NCBI RefSeq assembly: GCF_900141935.1
Contig: NZ_FQYX01000032.1
Coordinates: 1 to 41,801 of the forward strand
Direction: 5' to 3'
Source: Arenibacter nanhaiticus
GTDB taxonomy: Bacteria; Bacteroidota; Bacteroidia; Flavobacteriales; Flavobacteriaceae
DNA: 41,801 nt
The notes beneath the pieces were generated by a model. It saw only the letters and a program-made list of their open reading frames with translations. It had not been told where the DNA came from and ran no database searches. Shown one piece after another: positions 14,456-22,810 of the stretch. A program made the position numbers and the translations under genes. Each line of letters starts with the position of its first letter. Position 1 is the first letter of the stretch.

Positions 14456-14833
14456 CTAACAAGAAATATGTTCTTCCGTTTTTATGCTAAAACTGTGCAG
14501 AAGTTTGGCATAAAAGGGACTGTTCTCAAAATCTAGTTCTATACAAGAATTTAAAAATTCGTTTAAATCTCGATAGAGCAAGTTGGTTCTAAAAGTCGGT
14601 ACCATAAGAGTGCCCGTGTCAACATCACTTTCATGGTCGTCTAAGACAATATCCATATAGACTCTTTTACGGTGATAGTCTATGGATACTTCAATGGCAT
14701 TAAAGTTCCTTTTAACAAGTGCTATATGAAATGCTTGAAAGCGATTGGGTATCTTTGGTTGGGAACAACTTTTATCAATTAAGGCTTTCAACGCCACTCT
14801 GAGTTTTTGCGGTTCTAACCTTTCTTTTTTCAT
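14456..14833 (-). CDS. Conserved-looking small protein of unknown function
   Basis: A 125-residue protein (from MKKERLEPQKLRVALK) with no recognised domain. It seems soluble: an amphipathic N-terminal helix, a basic beta-rich centre (FHIALVKRNFNAIEVSIDYH), the acidic VLDDHESDVDTGTLMV stretch, and a C-terminus with a single terminal Cys. A longer start at 14872 is possible but unlikely: the extra codons contain a TAACTTTA -7-like box, placing transcription start inside them. It is a single-gene unit with its own terminator. Confidence 0.6.
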   Translation of the reverse strand: MKKERLEPQKLRVALKALIDKSCSQPKIPNRFQAFHIALVKRNFNAIEVSIDYHRKRVYMDIVLDDHESDVDTGTLMVPTFRTNLLYRDLNEFLNSCIELDFENSPFYAKLLHSFSIKTEEHISC

Positions 14834-14954
14834 GATATTCTGCTTTTTGATCGGTGTAAAGTTAGCAGACAAATTTTATACCATTGCCAAAACTAAAGCC
14901 ACTTTAACACCTAGTGCCTCGGTTTGTTGTGAAAGTGCGTTTTTATGTGGTGAA

Positions 14955-15764
14955 CTAACTGATAATGGAGGTGTGGAAAAGATAGTTTTTAACATTAAAA
15001 TGATTGCTTTTTATGATTTTGTCGATTTTTTCGGTGTTCTTGTCTAAAAAATTAGGTGGAACAAGGCCTCTTTTCAAGGCTTCTGCCGTATAGTAATCTC
15101 TTTTTGTTGGATGATATGGATATACCGCGTTAAAGACTTGGTCCCAAAGGTCTTTTTTTAGGACGCTCCTTATAACCCTGATACAATCGTTTAAGTGAAT
15201 AAGGTTGATATGCTGATCGCCATTGGTGAGATCTTTTCGCCCCGAAAGCTGATATACTGGATGTCTGTTTGGGCCAATTAATCCGCCAAAACGAATGATA
15301 GTAGTGTTCAGCTCACTGTCGCTTCTAAAAATATTTTCGGAAGCTAGTATTTGTTTGCCAGCCTCGGTGGTAGGTTGGGGCAGCGTATCTTCGGTAAGCG
15401 TTCCCTGGGCAGCACCATAGACAGAAGTACTACTGATGAAAATTACTTTCTTTATGGCGCTAGTTTTTAAAGCGGTGTATAAATGGCGCATTTTAGCCAC
15501 GTAGTTCTCAGTGGTAGCTCCCCTTAATTTGGGAGGAACATTAATAATAAGGACCTCTGCGTTTAACAAAAAGTCATGGATGTTTCCGCTAATTCCGCCT
15601 TCGGATAAGCGAACCTGAAAAGGAACTATTCCACTATCTTGTAAAAGCGCTATTTTATCGGCAGCGGTGGTCGTGCCATATACGGCATGCCCATGTTCTT
15701 TTAAAGATTTGGCTAAGGGCAAACCTAGCCACCCACAGCCTATAATACCTATGTTTTTACTCAA
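14955..15764 (-). CDS. NAD(P)-dependent SDR-family epimerase-like protein (YeeZ-like)
   Basis: A 269-residue extended/atypical SDR. It has the N-terminal Rossmann turn GCGWLGLP (9-16), the early VYGTTTAADKIALLQ cofactor segment, the IFISSTSVYGA block with the SDR serine and tyrosine region, and RFGGLIGPNRHP. These match YeeZ-like proteins of unknown substrate. Translation begins at TTG (15762-15764): no suitable ATG is near, and the TTG overlaps the TGA stop of the upstream M28 gene as TTGA, a 4-bp overlap typical of coupled translation. The pair forms one minus-strand transcription unit. Confidence 0.8.
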   Translation of the reverse strand: MSKNIGIIGCGWLGLPLAKSLKEHGHAVYGTTTAADKIALLQDSGIVPFQVRLSEGGISGNIHDFLLNAEVLIINVPPKLRGATTENYVAKMRHLYTALKTSAIKKVIFISSTSVYGAAQGTLTEDTLPQPTTEAGKQILASENIFRSDSELNTTIIRFGGLIGPNRHPVYQLSGRKDLTNGDQHINLIHLNDCIRVIRSVLKKDLWDQVFNAVYPYHPTKRDYYTAEALKRGLVPPNFLDKNTEKIDKIIKSNHFNVKNYLFHTSIIS

Positions 15765-18043
15765 AATCTTATGGTTTTAGTGATAATGACTGCATCGTTC
15801 AATACAAATGGTTTAGGGATATTATCCTGAGGACGCTGCGGAACCGAAAAAAGAGGGTTATGCAGCAGGTCGTTGGAAGCCTCGTAAATTGTTAAGGCTA
15901 AAGTACTGTCTCTGGGGATGGTCAGTTGTAAATGGGTATCTTCATTATTACTGATGTAATGTGAAATTAATTTACCATTTGTTCTGTGTGCTAAAAAGTA
16001 ATCGGATAAGGGTATCGTATTAATGATGGCTTTAGAAATAGGAATGTCGTTGGTGAATATTTCCAAACGATTAACTTCTCGTTGTGGACTTATAGAGATA
16101 TCCAAGTGACGGTACCCGCCAACGATGGTGTCCTTGTTCGTGGTAATTAATGGGGGAGATATAGATTTTAAGGGCGCTGCTGATAGTTGGGTAAATCCTG
16201 TGCCGTATTTGCTGCTTAAGGTCTTGTGCTCATTCGGCTGGGGGTGTTCTTTTTGCACGCCAATATATTGTGCTGTCCAGCCCGATAAAACATGGTCATA
16301 AGTAGCCCAGTGTGCCTGGTTCTTGTCCGCGTCTAAAAGGTAGACCAAACTAGTAGGATTGGCGCGGTCTACGGTATAGGATGCACTAAAATGTGCCGCT
16401 ATAAGAAAGCTAATACCAAGGAGTAGACTTAAGGTTGCATATTGCAATTTCTTTTTAAAAGTACCTAGTGCGGGCAATAACAAGAAAAATGTTAAGGTTG
16501 TTAATAGGGTACTCGCGATCATCATTTTTAACCCTAGGCCAACGGGAAACATTTTTATAAATGGAGAAAAGATCCAAATGGCGGGCAAGGTTAAAAGGAG
16601 CATTAAAATGGAGTGAGGCGATTTTTGGTTGATTAGGATCAATAGGGATGCAAGTAAACCATACACAGGAATAATAAAGAAACTACCGCCCTTTAAATAG
16701 AACGCTAGGCCCCCACAAATAAGAAGCCACAAGAGTAATGGGGCTACCAGTAAATTTTGGGTGCTCCCTTTTCCGAATTTGTGATAGCACCAAAAGCTGA
16801 CCCCAACAGAAAGTAAGGTAAAGGCAGCAATATAGCTGTATCCATTATATGTAAAGCCCTGTAGGATATCTTGATACTCGGGGTAGGCCCATTTTAAAAC
16901 CGGCCAGGAAAAATACCCGATGAGTCCATTAATGACCAGGGCAAGAAATAGGGGAATAGCGCCAAGGGCAATTTCCTTTATATTCAGTCGCCTTTTTTGA
17001 AACCCGAGGATCATTAAAATAATGAAGGTTACTACTGCCAATAGTAACATGGGGAAAATGTATTCAAAAGGGTAGGATACCATTTTAAAGAAGGGAACAT
17101 TAAAATATACTGAATCATTTATAGTTTGTAATCTCCCTAAATCGGCTTCACTAAAATGTTTCAGTAGCGGCATAAGGTAACTCCCTTGATGGGCCAAAGT
17201 ATTCCGGTCTAATCGGTCGTAGTCGTCTCTAAAGGTATGGTAATCATAATGGTCGTCTATAAAGGCAAAATTCATGCCTTCTATATCCATATCTTCCCTA
17301 AAAACAGTAAGGTCGGTATCGTTGGGCAGCATTTTGTAAATGCTATACACCAGTGAATTGGCAACTGGGTATTGCGGATCGGCCGCCGTGAATTCCTTGA
17401 TGAGGTTGGCATTTCCTTTATTGGTCTCTATGAGCATATAGGAAGGGCCGCCGCTACCACGGGCCTCAAAATTTAAGGCCAGGCCAATTTCCTTTGCCCA
17501 AGGATGCTGGTTCACAAAAAGGTCGGCTCCGTTGAGGCCCAATTCTTCTGCATCGGTAAAAAGAATGATGATATCGTTTTTTGGGAGCTTGTTTTCGTGT
17601 AAAAAGGCACGGATTCCTTCCAAAATGGTAGCAACACCACTAGCGGCATCACTGGCCCCTAAGGATGAATGTGGGCTACTGTCGTAATGAGAGAGCAATA
17701 GCAATGCTTTCCCAGGGTTACTGCCTTTTATTCGGGCCAATATATTGGTGGCCTTGCTTAAGTTGCCCCAGTCGCCAGCCGTATACCCTTCCTGAATGCT
17801 AGGCTGCAATCCTAGGTTCTTCAATGCTGAAATTAGGTATTCCCTAACATCGGAATGGGCAACAAAACCAACAGCATGCGGTTCTTTTGACATGTTTTCA
17901 ACGTGTACAAGTGCGCGGTCCGTAGAAAACAGGGTGTCGGCAATAGAAGAATGGGGAGTATAAGAGGGCATACTACTCTTAAAGCTCCAAAAAATTGCCA
18001 GTAAAATCAGTAGTAGACTGCTAACAGAATGAATGTTTTTCAT
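15761..18043 (-). CDS. M28-family zinc aminopeptidase with multi-spanning membrane domain
   Basis: A 760-residue membrane metallopeptidase resembling ER-type Fxna/ERMP1 aminopeptidases. An N-terminal membrane segment (about 7-23) anchors the M28 catalytic domain (about 40-310). Zinc and catalytic residues are visible: H119 in LSHYDS, D132 in ASDAASG, E166/E167 in TDAEELGLNG, the E193 region NFEARGSGG, and H269 in DYHTFRDD. Around eight hydrophobic segments follow (about 325-560), then a C-terminal periplasmic domain rich in beta strands. It should trim N-terminal residues from peptides outside the cytoplasm. First gene of a unit with the YeeZ-like SDR protein; no functional link between the two is obvious. 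Confidence 0.87.
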   Translation of the reverse strand: MKNIHSVSSLLLILLAIFWSFKSSMPSYTPHSSIADTLFSTDRALVHVENMSKEPHAVGFVAHSDVREYLISALKNLGLQPSIQEGYTAGDWGNLSKATNILARIKGSNPGKALLLLSHYDSSPHSSLGASDAASGVATILEGIRAFLHENKLPKNDIIILFTDAEELGLNGADLFVNQHPWAKEIGLALNFEARGSGGPSYMLIETNKGNANLIKEFTAADPQYPVANSLVYSIYKMLPNDTDLTVFREDMDIEGMNFAFIDDHYDYHTFRDDYDRLDRNTLAHQGSYLMPLLKHFSEADLGRLQTINDSVYFNVPFFKMVSYPFEYIFPMLLLAVVTFIILMILGFQKRRLNIKEIALGAIPLFLALVINGLIGYFSWPVLKWAYPEYQDILQGFTYNGYSYIAAFTLLSVGVSFWCYHKFGKGSTQNLLVAPLLLWLLICGGLAFYLKGGSFFIIPVYGLLASLLILINQKSPHSILMLLLTLPAIWIFSPFIKMFPVGLGLKMMIASTLLTTLTFFLLLPALGTFKKKLQYATLSLLLGISFLIAAHFSASYTVDRANPTSLVYLLDADKNQAHWATYDHVLSGWTAQYIGVQKEHPQPNEHKTLSSKYGTGFTQLSAAPLKSISPPLITTNKDTIVGGYRHLDISISPQREVNRLEIFTNDIPISKAIINTIPLSDYFLAHRTNGKLISHYISNNEDTHLQLTIPRDSTLALTIYEASNDLLHNPLFSVPQRPQDNIPKPFVLNDAVIITKTIRF

Positions 18044-18202
18044 AAAACCTGGATAAAACTTAAAAGTAAGAAATTCTTGCTGTTAAACCATTTTTGTTTC
18101 ACATACAGTTATAAAGGGAACGATTTATTTAAAACCAACAATTCTAAAAACGCAATAATTTTCCCTGATAATTATTAATGTAAAGGTAGAAGTGTCAATA
18201 AG

Positions 18203-18233
18203 TTGCTTAATTGCGAATAAAATACTATATTTC
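18203..18233 (+). promoter_or_regulatory. Putative promoter of the CBS-domain gene
   Basis: TTG (18203-18205), a 20-bp spacer and TATATTTC (18226-18233) match the Bacteroidota promoter with one mismatch. The predicted start near 18240 leaves a leader of about 16 nt before ATG 18256. Confidence 0.45.
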
Positions 18234-18255
18234 AAATTAATCTAAAACGAAATAT

Positions 18256-18717
18256 ATGGGGATAAAAAGTTTTCAGGGAGTGCGCAAAGCAGTTAAAAAG
18301 GAATTTGATGCTCCCATTTTAGTAGCAGACTACATGACTAAAAGTTTAATCACCTTTACTCCGGAACAATCTATCTTAGAAGTGATGGAACTATTTGCCA
18401 AACACCATATTTCTGGCGGACCGGTATTGGATAGTAAAGGGGCACTGATCGGTATTATTTCAGAAGCCGATTGTATGAAACAAATTTCGGAAAGTAGGTA
18501 TTTTAATCAACCAATATTGGACAAAAACGTGGAGCGTTTTATGAGTACCGAGGTAGAAACCATTCCGTACGATATGACCATTTTTGATGCAGCAGGAATT
18601 TTCGATAAACACAAAAGGAGAAGACTGCCTGTAATGCAGAACGGCGTTTTAGTAGGACAGATCAGTCGTAAGGATATTGTCATTGCAGCCTTAAAATTAA
18701 GCGGACATAGCTGGTAA
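18256..18717 (+). CDS. Two-CBS-domain protein
   Basis: A 153-residue protein made almost entirely of a Bateman module. CBS1 covers about 25-80 (VADYMTKSLITFTPEQSILE ... GIISEADCM) and CBS2 about 90-150 (VERFMSTEVETIPYDMTIFD ... GQISRKDIV). The basic KHKRRRLPVM segment and the paired hydrophobic-Ser/Thr-x-x-Asp positions are typical of adenine-nucleotide-binding CBS pairs. No effector domain is attached, so it probably regulates a separate protein or senses energy charge. It stands alone, convergent with the zinc-ribbon gene, which ends 15 bp away. Confidence 0.87.
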   Translation: MGIKSFQGVRKAVKKEFDAPILVADYMTKSLITFTPEQSILEVMELFAKHHISGGPVLDSKGALIGIISEADCMKQISESRYFNQPILDKNVERFMSTEVETIPYDMTIFDAAGIFDKHKRRRLPVMQNGVLVGQISRKDIVIAALKLSGHSW

Positions 18718-18731
18718 TGATTGCTAGGGAC

Positions 18732-19082
18732 TTATTCGCGTTTTACAATCATATAATAGTCGTTGTCCAAGGGGAGATATCCCAAATCGTAGACAAAATA
18801 ATAAGTAGTCCCTTTTTTTGTGGTGTAAAGGTTGGTTAGGTAATCAAAATCAAAACCTTTGTCCATTAAACGGGTTTTGGTCGTTTTTGTTTTTCCTTCC
18901 TTTAAGGAATAACTGTCCAAGACCCTATAATTTTTTCGTAGTCGGTTGTTAATATTTCTGATAAGGTTTTTACTGTCCTTGTTCAATTTGTTGTTGTATG
19001 AATTGCGACAGTAATCCGAACAGAATTTTTTATCTATCCTGCCAACAATCTTATCTCCGCACTCTAAGCATTGTTTTTCCAT
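18732..19082 (-). CDS. Zinc-ribbon protein of unknown function (DUF2116-like)
   Basis: A 116-residue protein with an N-terminal treble-clef/zinc-ribbon motif: C5-x2-C8 and C21-x3-C25 (QCLECG ... KFCSDYCRNSYNN), the signature of DUF2116-like proteins. A basic helix (NLIRNINNRLRKNYRVL) and a beta-rich tail ending DNDYYMIVKRE follow. Zinc binding is inferred; nucleic-acid binding is possible from the basic middle. It is directly downstream of the VOC gene on the minus strand, with a GTCGGT/ACCGAC hairpin (19097-19112) between them. Confidence 0.75.
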   Translation of the reverse strand: MEKQCLECGDKIVGRIDKKFCSDYCRNSYNNKLNKDSKNLIRNINNRLRKNYRVLDSYSLKEGKTKTTKTRLMDKGFDFDYLTNLYTTKKGTTYYFVYDLGYLPLDNDYYMIVKRE

Positions 19083-19114
19083 TTTTTTTAATTTTAGGTC
19101 GGTGTAAACCGACT

Positions 19115-19504
19115 TTATTTTTGGTATAGTTCTATCGGTAAATCGTCAGGATCAAAAATAAAAGTGAATTGCTTTTGAGTATTTTCATCCAAGCGTATGG
19201 GCTCTGCAACAACGCCATATGAAGCTAATTGCCGTACCGCGCTTTGCACGTCCTCTACTTCAAAGGCCAAATGCCTCAGTCCGGCTGCTTCCGGTCTCGA
19301 TAATCGATTTGGGGTGTCGGGGAAGGAAAATAGTTCTAAAACGTATTCCCCGTTCAATGCCAAATCCAATTTATAAGATTTTCTTTCCTCTCTATAGACT
19401 TCTAGAGTAGGAGTTAGCCCAAGTACCTCTATATAGAAATTTTTGGATCTTTCGTAGTCCGAAGCGATAATGGCGATATGGTGTACCTTATTTAAACTAA
19501 GCAT
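19115..19504 (-). CDS. VOC-family protein, GloA2/YaeR type
   Basis: A 129-residue single-unit VOC protein close to the YaeR/SMU1112c-like glyoxalase-fold group. Metal ligands fit: H8 in KVHHIAI, the Glu in YVLELFSF, H77 in GLRHLAFEV, and the last Glu in LPIELYQK. The EVYREERKSYKLDLAL segment is characteristic of this subgroup, whose reaction is not established. Upstream, a 15-bp inverted repeat ACAATG-TAC-CATTGT (19529-19543) lies about 25 bp from the start and could be an operator. Confidence 0.83.
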   Translation of the reverse strand: MLSLNKVHHIAIIASDYERSKNFYIEVLGLTPTLEVYREERKSYKLDLALNGEYVLELFSFPDTPNRLSRPEAAGLRHLAFEVEDVQSAVRQLASYGVVAEPIRLDENTQKQFTFIFDPDDLPIELYQK

Positions 19505-19528
19505 GGATGTTTCTTATTATTTCTATTC

Positions 19529-19543
19529 ACAATGTACCATTGT
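19529..19543. promoter_or_regulatory. Short inverted repeat upstream of the VOC gene
   Basis: ACAATG-TAC-CATTGT, 6-bp arms with a 3-bp spacer, 25 bp before the VOC start codon. The size and position would suit a dimeric repressor site; no regulator is assigned. Confidence 0.25.
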
Positions 19544-19657
19544 ATGTTCCCCGTCATAATTATAGCCACTATTATAGTATAAGAAGGTAAAGGGAATTAA
19601 GGGGTAGGCTGAAGGTACAAAATAAACAATTACAAACGACTATCAGGGGGTTGAGGC

Positions 19658-20230
19658 CTATTGAACGCTTATATCGTATTTTTGTAAAAGCCCGGCCACA
19701 CCTTCTTTGGAGAATTTTGCTTTTTTTAGCCTGTTTTTTTCAGGGTCCAAACTATAGTTAACGGCAGTTCTAAAATCGGTTTTTTCCAATATGGTGCTTT
19801 CGAAAACAGCTCTTTTTAAATCGCAGTGGTTAAAACTTGCCCCAGTTAAATTGGTTTCCGAAAAATCTACATCCTGTAATTTACAAGTATCGAATATGAT
19901 CTTTTTTAGGGTCATGTTATAGAAAGAAGCCAAGTTTAAGTTGCACTCCTGAAATTTAAAAGACAGCAAAAACGGATTGCATTTATCGAACCTCAAACCC
20001 AATAATTTACATTTTGTAAAGAGAACTTCGTTAAAAGAGGTGTTGGTTATATTGGCATTGCTAAAATCGCATTCCACGAACTCGCACTCCAAAAAACTAT
20101 TGTTAAACACTCCGGCCTCGGAAAAGGAGCATCCTATAAAAGTACAGTTGTCATATTCTCCCTTCGCTAAAGGAGTTACTGTAAAATCTATGCCCGTAAA
20201 GGTTTGGTCTTGAATAAAAATAGGCTTCAT
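19658..20230 (-). CDS. Pentapeptide-repeat protein, Qnr/MfpA-like
   Basis: A 190-residue protein built of pentapeptide repeats, A(D/N)LxF-like with central Phe or Leu: CTFIGCSFSE, CEFVECDFSNANITNTSFNE, VLFTKCKLLG, DVDFSETNLTGASFNHCDLK. This predicts a right-handed quadrilateral beta helix. Length and the C-terminal helical cap (NYSLDPEKNRLKKAKFSKEG, then VAGLLQKYDI) match chromosomal Qnr-like proteins, which mimic DNA and protect gyrase and topoisomerase IV from quinolones. Resistance activity is not demonstrable from sequence. It is a single-gene unit about 150 bp upstream of the VOC gene on the same strand. Confidence 0.85.
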   Translation of the reverse strand: MKPIFIQDQTFTGIDFTVTPLAKGEYDNCTFIGCSFSEAGVFNNSFLECEFVECDFSNANITNTSFNEVLFTKCKLLGLRFDKCNPFLLSFKFQECNLNLASFYNMTLKKIIFDTCKLQDVDFSETNLTGASFNHCDLKRAVFESTILEKTDFRTAVNYSLDPEKNRLKKAKFSKEGVAGLLQKYDISVQ

Positions 20231-20397
20231 TAAAATATTTTAACTGTTTAGCAGCAATCGATTCATAGGAGGTATGCTGTGGCGTCATTTATTTTAAATG
20301 ATCTTTAAGGTTGTAAAATAAGCAATTTAGGCAACTATATTAAAGTATCTAAATAGAAAAAATTCGATAGTGCTACCCACTGTTGGCATTTTTAGTG

Positions 20398-20477
20398 GGG
20401 CGTTCCCTCCTACGTCGGGCAGGCTCTTGGCTATATCCCTTGCGCTGCTGCGGGGATGCCGCCGCGATCCTTAACGC
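20398..20477 (+). repeat. 80-bp dispersed repeat, copy B
   Basis: Same 80-bp unit as copies A and C, with GGGCGTTCCCTCCTACGTCG at the left end and TCCTTAACGC at the right. Differences from copy A are scattered substitutions without indels. It lies between two minus-strand genes, about 108 bp beyond the terminator of the M60-like peptidase gene. Confidence 0.9.
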
Positions 20478-20585
20478 AAAAATATTGTAAATATTCACCA
20501 TAACAGCTTTTTTGGTGCCACTGCAGATATCTACGGAATAGACATAGGAATGTAGTGGTCAAAGCAAACATGCCCCTGCTACAAA

Positions 20586-20622
20586 AAAAGATCGGCCATC
20601 TTAATAGATTGGCCGATCTTTT
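20586..20622 (-). terminator. Terminator of the M60-like gene
   Basis: AAAAGATCGGCCA and TGGCCGATCTTTT form a 13-bp stem with an 11-nt loop. On the minus strand it continues with several more U, about 110 bp after the stop codon at 20735. Confidence 0.85.
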
Positions 20623-20734
20623 AGTTCCTTCCAAGGACATCTTGCTTTTGTAAAACGCCAGGGAAATTTAGCGACAACCTTTAGTCAACTTCAAGGCTTA
20701 CGACCAAGGTCGGTTGCTTCAGCTGTGTCGTGAA

Positions 20735-22327
20735 CTAGTCTTCTAAAGTACTAATGTCAATTTTTGGCTTTGGTAGGTTCATAGCTTTTATCTCGGCCTT
20801 ACAGGCGTCTACCATTTCTTGGGTCATCTTATAAGTATAGTTGCCATAGTCGTTATAATCAAATTCGCCTATATGGAAAAAACCATATAGATCAAAGAAA
20901 TCGGTAAGGTCGGTCTTACTTACTTCACAGGCCGTTTTTACAAAATTGAGTTGGTGTTTGGCAGGGTTATTACCTCTGTCTCCCCATCCTCCTGCTCGTT
21001 TTGGGTTTCCGTTTTTCTCGCGCTTAGCTTCTCCCTGTTGGCGAAATGCTTCGAACAGGTCCGGGTAGAAGTCCGGATTGTTTCCGATACCGGCGAAATA
21101 TAATTGTAATTGCCAAAACGGAACTACGCGGTTAAACACGTCCCCATCCTGTAAATAAGATATTTTTCCGTCAATAATGCTTTCGCGCGATTTTTTATAG
21201 TTCTCTTGATTAGCAATACGGCTTTTATTGCCGTAGGAAGTAGTCACGTACAGGGAAAAAATATTATTGCTGACCTCTCCAAGACCGCCCCAGTTGAAAT
21301 AAGGACGCAACTGATGTACATGCCCAACCTCATGGCTAAAGCCCCAACATGGGTCCCCGGAGATTACCCGGCTCGGGTCTACCACCATGGCCATGGCATT
21401 ACCGGGCTCTGTGCCCATATAGGCCACGCCATCCCCATCCCTAAACATATAATAGTTGTAGTTTACACGAGCTAAAATATGGTTTTTAGGAACTTTGTTA
21501 TATTTGGTCAACCCTAAGATACGGTGTTGCCTGTACACTAAGGAGTCGTAATTATTAATGAGCTCCATGCCTCTGTTATAGGCGTACTTTTTAATATCCG
21601 CTGCCGGATAGGCAATCTGGATATGTTTTCCCCGAGCGTCTACAATAGGGTAGACGGCATTGTCTACTAAGTTGTTCCAGTCCGCATCAGTGTCCGTGGC
21701 GCTGTCAAAATAGCCATTGACCGGTGCCGAAGGAAAATGGACCTGAATGGCGTTCTTGGTTTCGGGGTCATCAGAAAAGTAATCAATGTAGGCAAGGCCA
21801 TCAAAATCGGTTACCTCCACTATGTTTACCCCGTTTTGCAGTCTGAATTCCTTCTTTTGAATGCCCCAACCGGCAGGGTCTTTTGTGGGGTCTATGCCTT
21901 CTGGAGCCCTGCGGTTCCAATTTACGATGACTAAACCAACTTCGGTGTTAGCGGCAATGCCATCGACCAGTACAAGCTGCTTTCCGGTGGGCATATAAAT
22001 ACCTGTAATGTTTTCGTACTTGCTGTAACCGTCCCCGATCATTAGTTCCTGTCCTAAAACAGTAGGAGAAAGGTAGGCACCATACCTTGCCATACGAAAA
22101 TTGGCATCATATTTTTGGGCATACAAGGCCTCCGCCGTTTCTCGTAAACGCTCATTCTTTATGTTGGCGATGTCTCGTTTTTTAACCTTCTTTTTTAAGG
22201 ATAGGGCCATGGGGGTTTCAAATACCGAGAGATCCGTGTAAACAGCGGCTATTTCCGAAGCGGATTGACCATGAACTGCAACAATAAATAAGGAGCAAAA
22301 GAGAATGGTAATGAAATTTTTTTTCAT
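20735..22327 (-). CDS. Secreted M60-like metallopeptidase
   Basis: A 530-residue protein with signal peptide (MKKNFITILFCSLFIVAVHG) and the zinc site of the M60/enhancin-like gluzincins: H332-E-V-G-H336 in GFSHEVGHVHQ, with the third ligand Glu probably E351 in GGLGEVSNNIF. The 100 residues before the site (ARVNYNYYMFRDGDGVAYMG, AMAMVVDPSR) match the M60-like catalytic fold. The N-terminal 230 residues probably form a binding domain containing a beta sandwich. Family members cleave mucin-like glycoproteins. Here the protein would be secreted or periplasmic; substrate unknown. Monocistronic, with a terminator 110 bp downstream. Confidence 0.85.
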   Translation of the reverse strand: MKKNFITILFCSLFIVAVHGQSASEIAAVYTDLSVFETPMALSLKKKVKKRDIANIKNERLRETAEALYAQKYDANFRMARYGAYLSPTVLGQELMIGDGYSKYENITGIYMPTGKQLVLVDGIAANTEVGLVIVNWNRRAPEGIDPTKDPAGWGIQKKEFRLQNGVNIVEVTDFDGLAYIDYFSDDPETKNAIQVHFPSAPVNGYFDSATDTDADWNNLVDNAVYPIVDARGKHIQIAYPAADIKKYAYNRGMELINNYDSLVYRQHRILGLTKYNKVPKNHILARVNYNYYMFRDGDGVAYMGTEPGNAMAMVVDPSRVISGDPCWGFSHEVGHVHQLRPYFNWGGLGEVSNNIFSLYVTTSYGNKSRIANQENYKKSRESIIDGKISYLQDGDVFNRVVPFWQLQLYFAGIGNNPDFYPDLFEAFRQQGEAKREKNGNPKRAGGWGDRGNNPAKHQLNFVKTACEVSKTDLTDFFDLYGFFHIGEFDYNDYGNYTYKMTQEMVDACKAEIKAMNLPKPKIDISTLED

Positions 22328-22810
22328 GCGTATATTGATTTTAATTTTATAAATAAGGATGGTGTTCTATTATAGAAAAAGGGAATTGGTTATAATTTTG
22401 AACGGTGATAACCCTAAGAGCAAATTTCTTAAAGATTGTTAGGAAGGCAAGAAGCTTTACAGTCATGGATTTCAAACACAGGGGCATTTTAACTTCTGTA
22501 GGCATTGCTGTAGCTATATTCTTCTAGGGCGATTAATTTTTTCCGAAGGGAAAGATACTAATTATTAAAGATTTGCTTTCCCCAAATTAAGTTTTGCTTA
22601 TGGAGTGCTTACATTTTATTGGTATTTTCCATCATAAATCACAAATTCCCCAAAACAGCAAGTATTTTTCTTCTCAAGGACAGGAGTTTACAAACGACTA
22701 CAAACGATAACAAGCGAAATTAAATAGTTTTTAACCGAATAACTTTTGGTCCTGGGAGTAGGTTTGTGGTATCAAAAATTATTAACTGTTTAACATTAAA
22801 ACTTTTTATT
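22328..22810. other. 483-bp intergenic region before ssb
   Basis: Divergent promoter region of the M60-like gene and ssb. No gene of believable length is seen. The notable item is a set of three 10-bp direct repeats at 22691-22720 (listed separately). TAACTTTTGG at 22740-22749 resembles a -7 box. The M60 side shows no clear promoter. Confidence 0.5.
22691..22720 (+). repeat. Three tandem 10-bp repeats upstream of ssb
   Basis: CAAACGACTA, CAAACGATAA and CAAGCGAAAT follow each other without gaps, 91 bp before the ssb start. The 10-bp period places identical faces on the same side of the helix, as in multi-site binding of a regulator. No known regulator motif was recognised. Confidence 0.55.

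Larger units (their letters stand above)
20231..20734. other. 504-bp intergenic region with repeat copy B and a terminator
   Basis: Apart from the 80-bp repeat (20398-20477) and the terminator of the M60 gene (20586-20622), no coding feature is supported. A GATAGTGCTACCCAC segment near 20368 shares GGTAGCACT (reverse complement) with the 30.2-kb intergenic region. Confidence 0.5.

Noticed and set aside
22464-22526. 20-codon frame MDFKHRGILTS... before ssb
   Set aside because: Too short to support, no promoter or conservation information.
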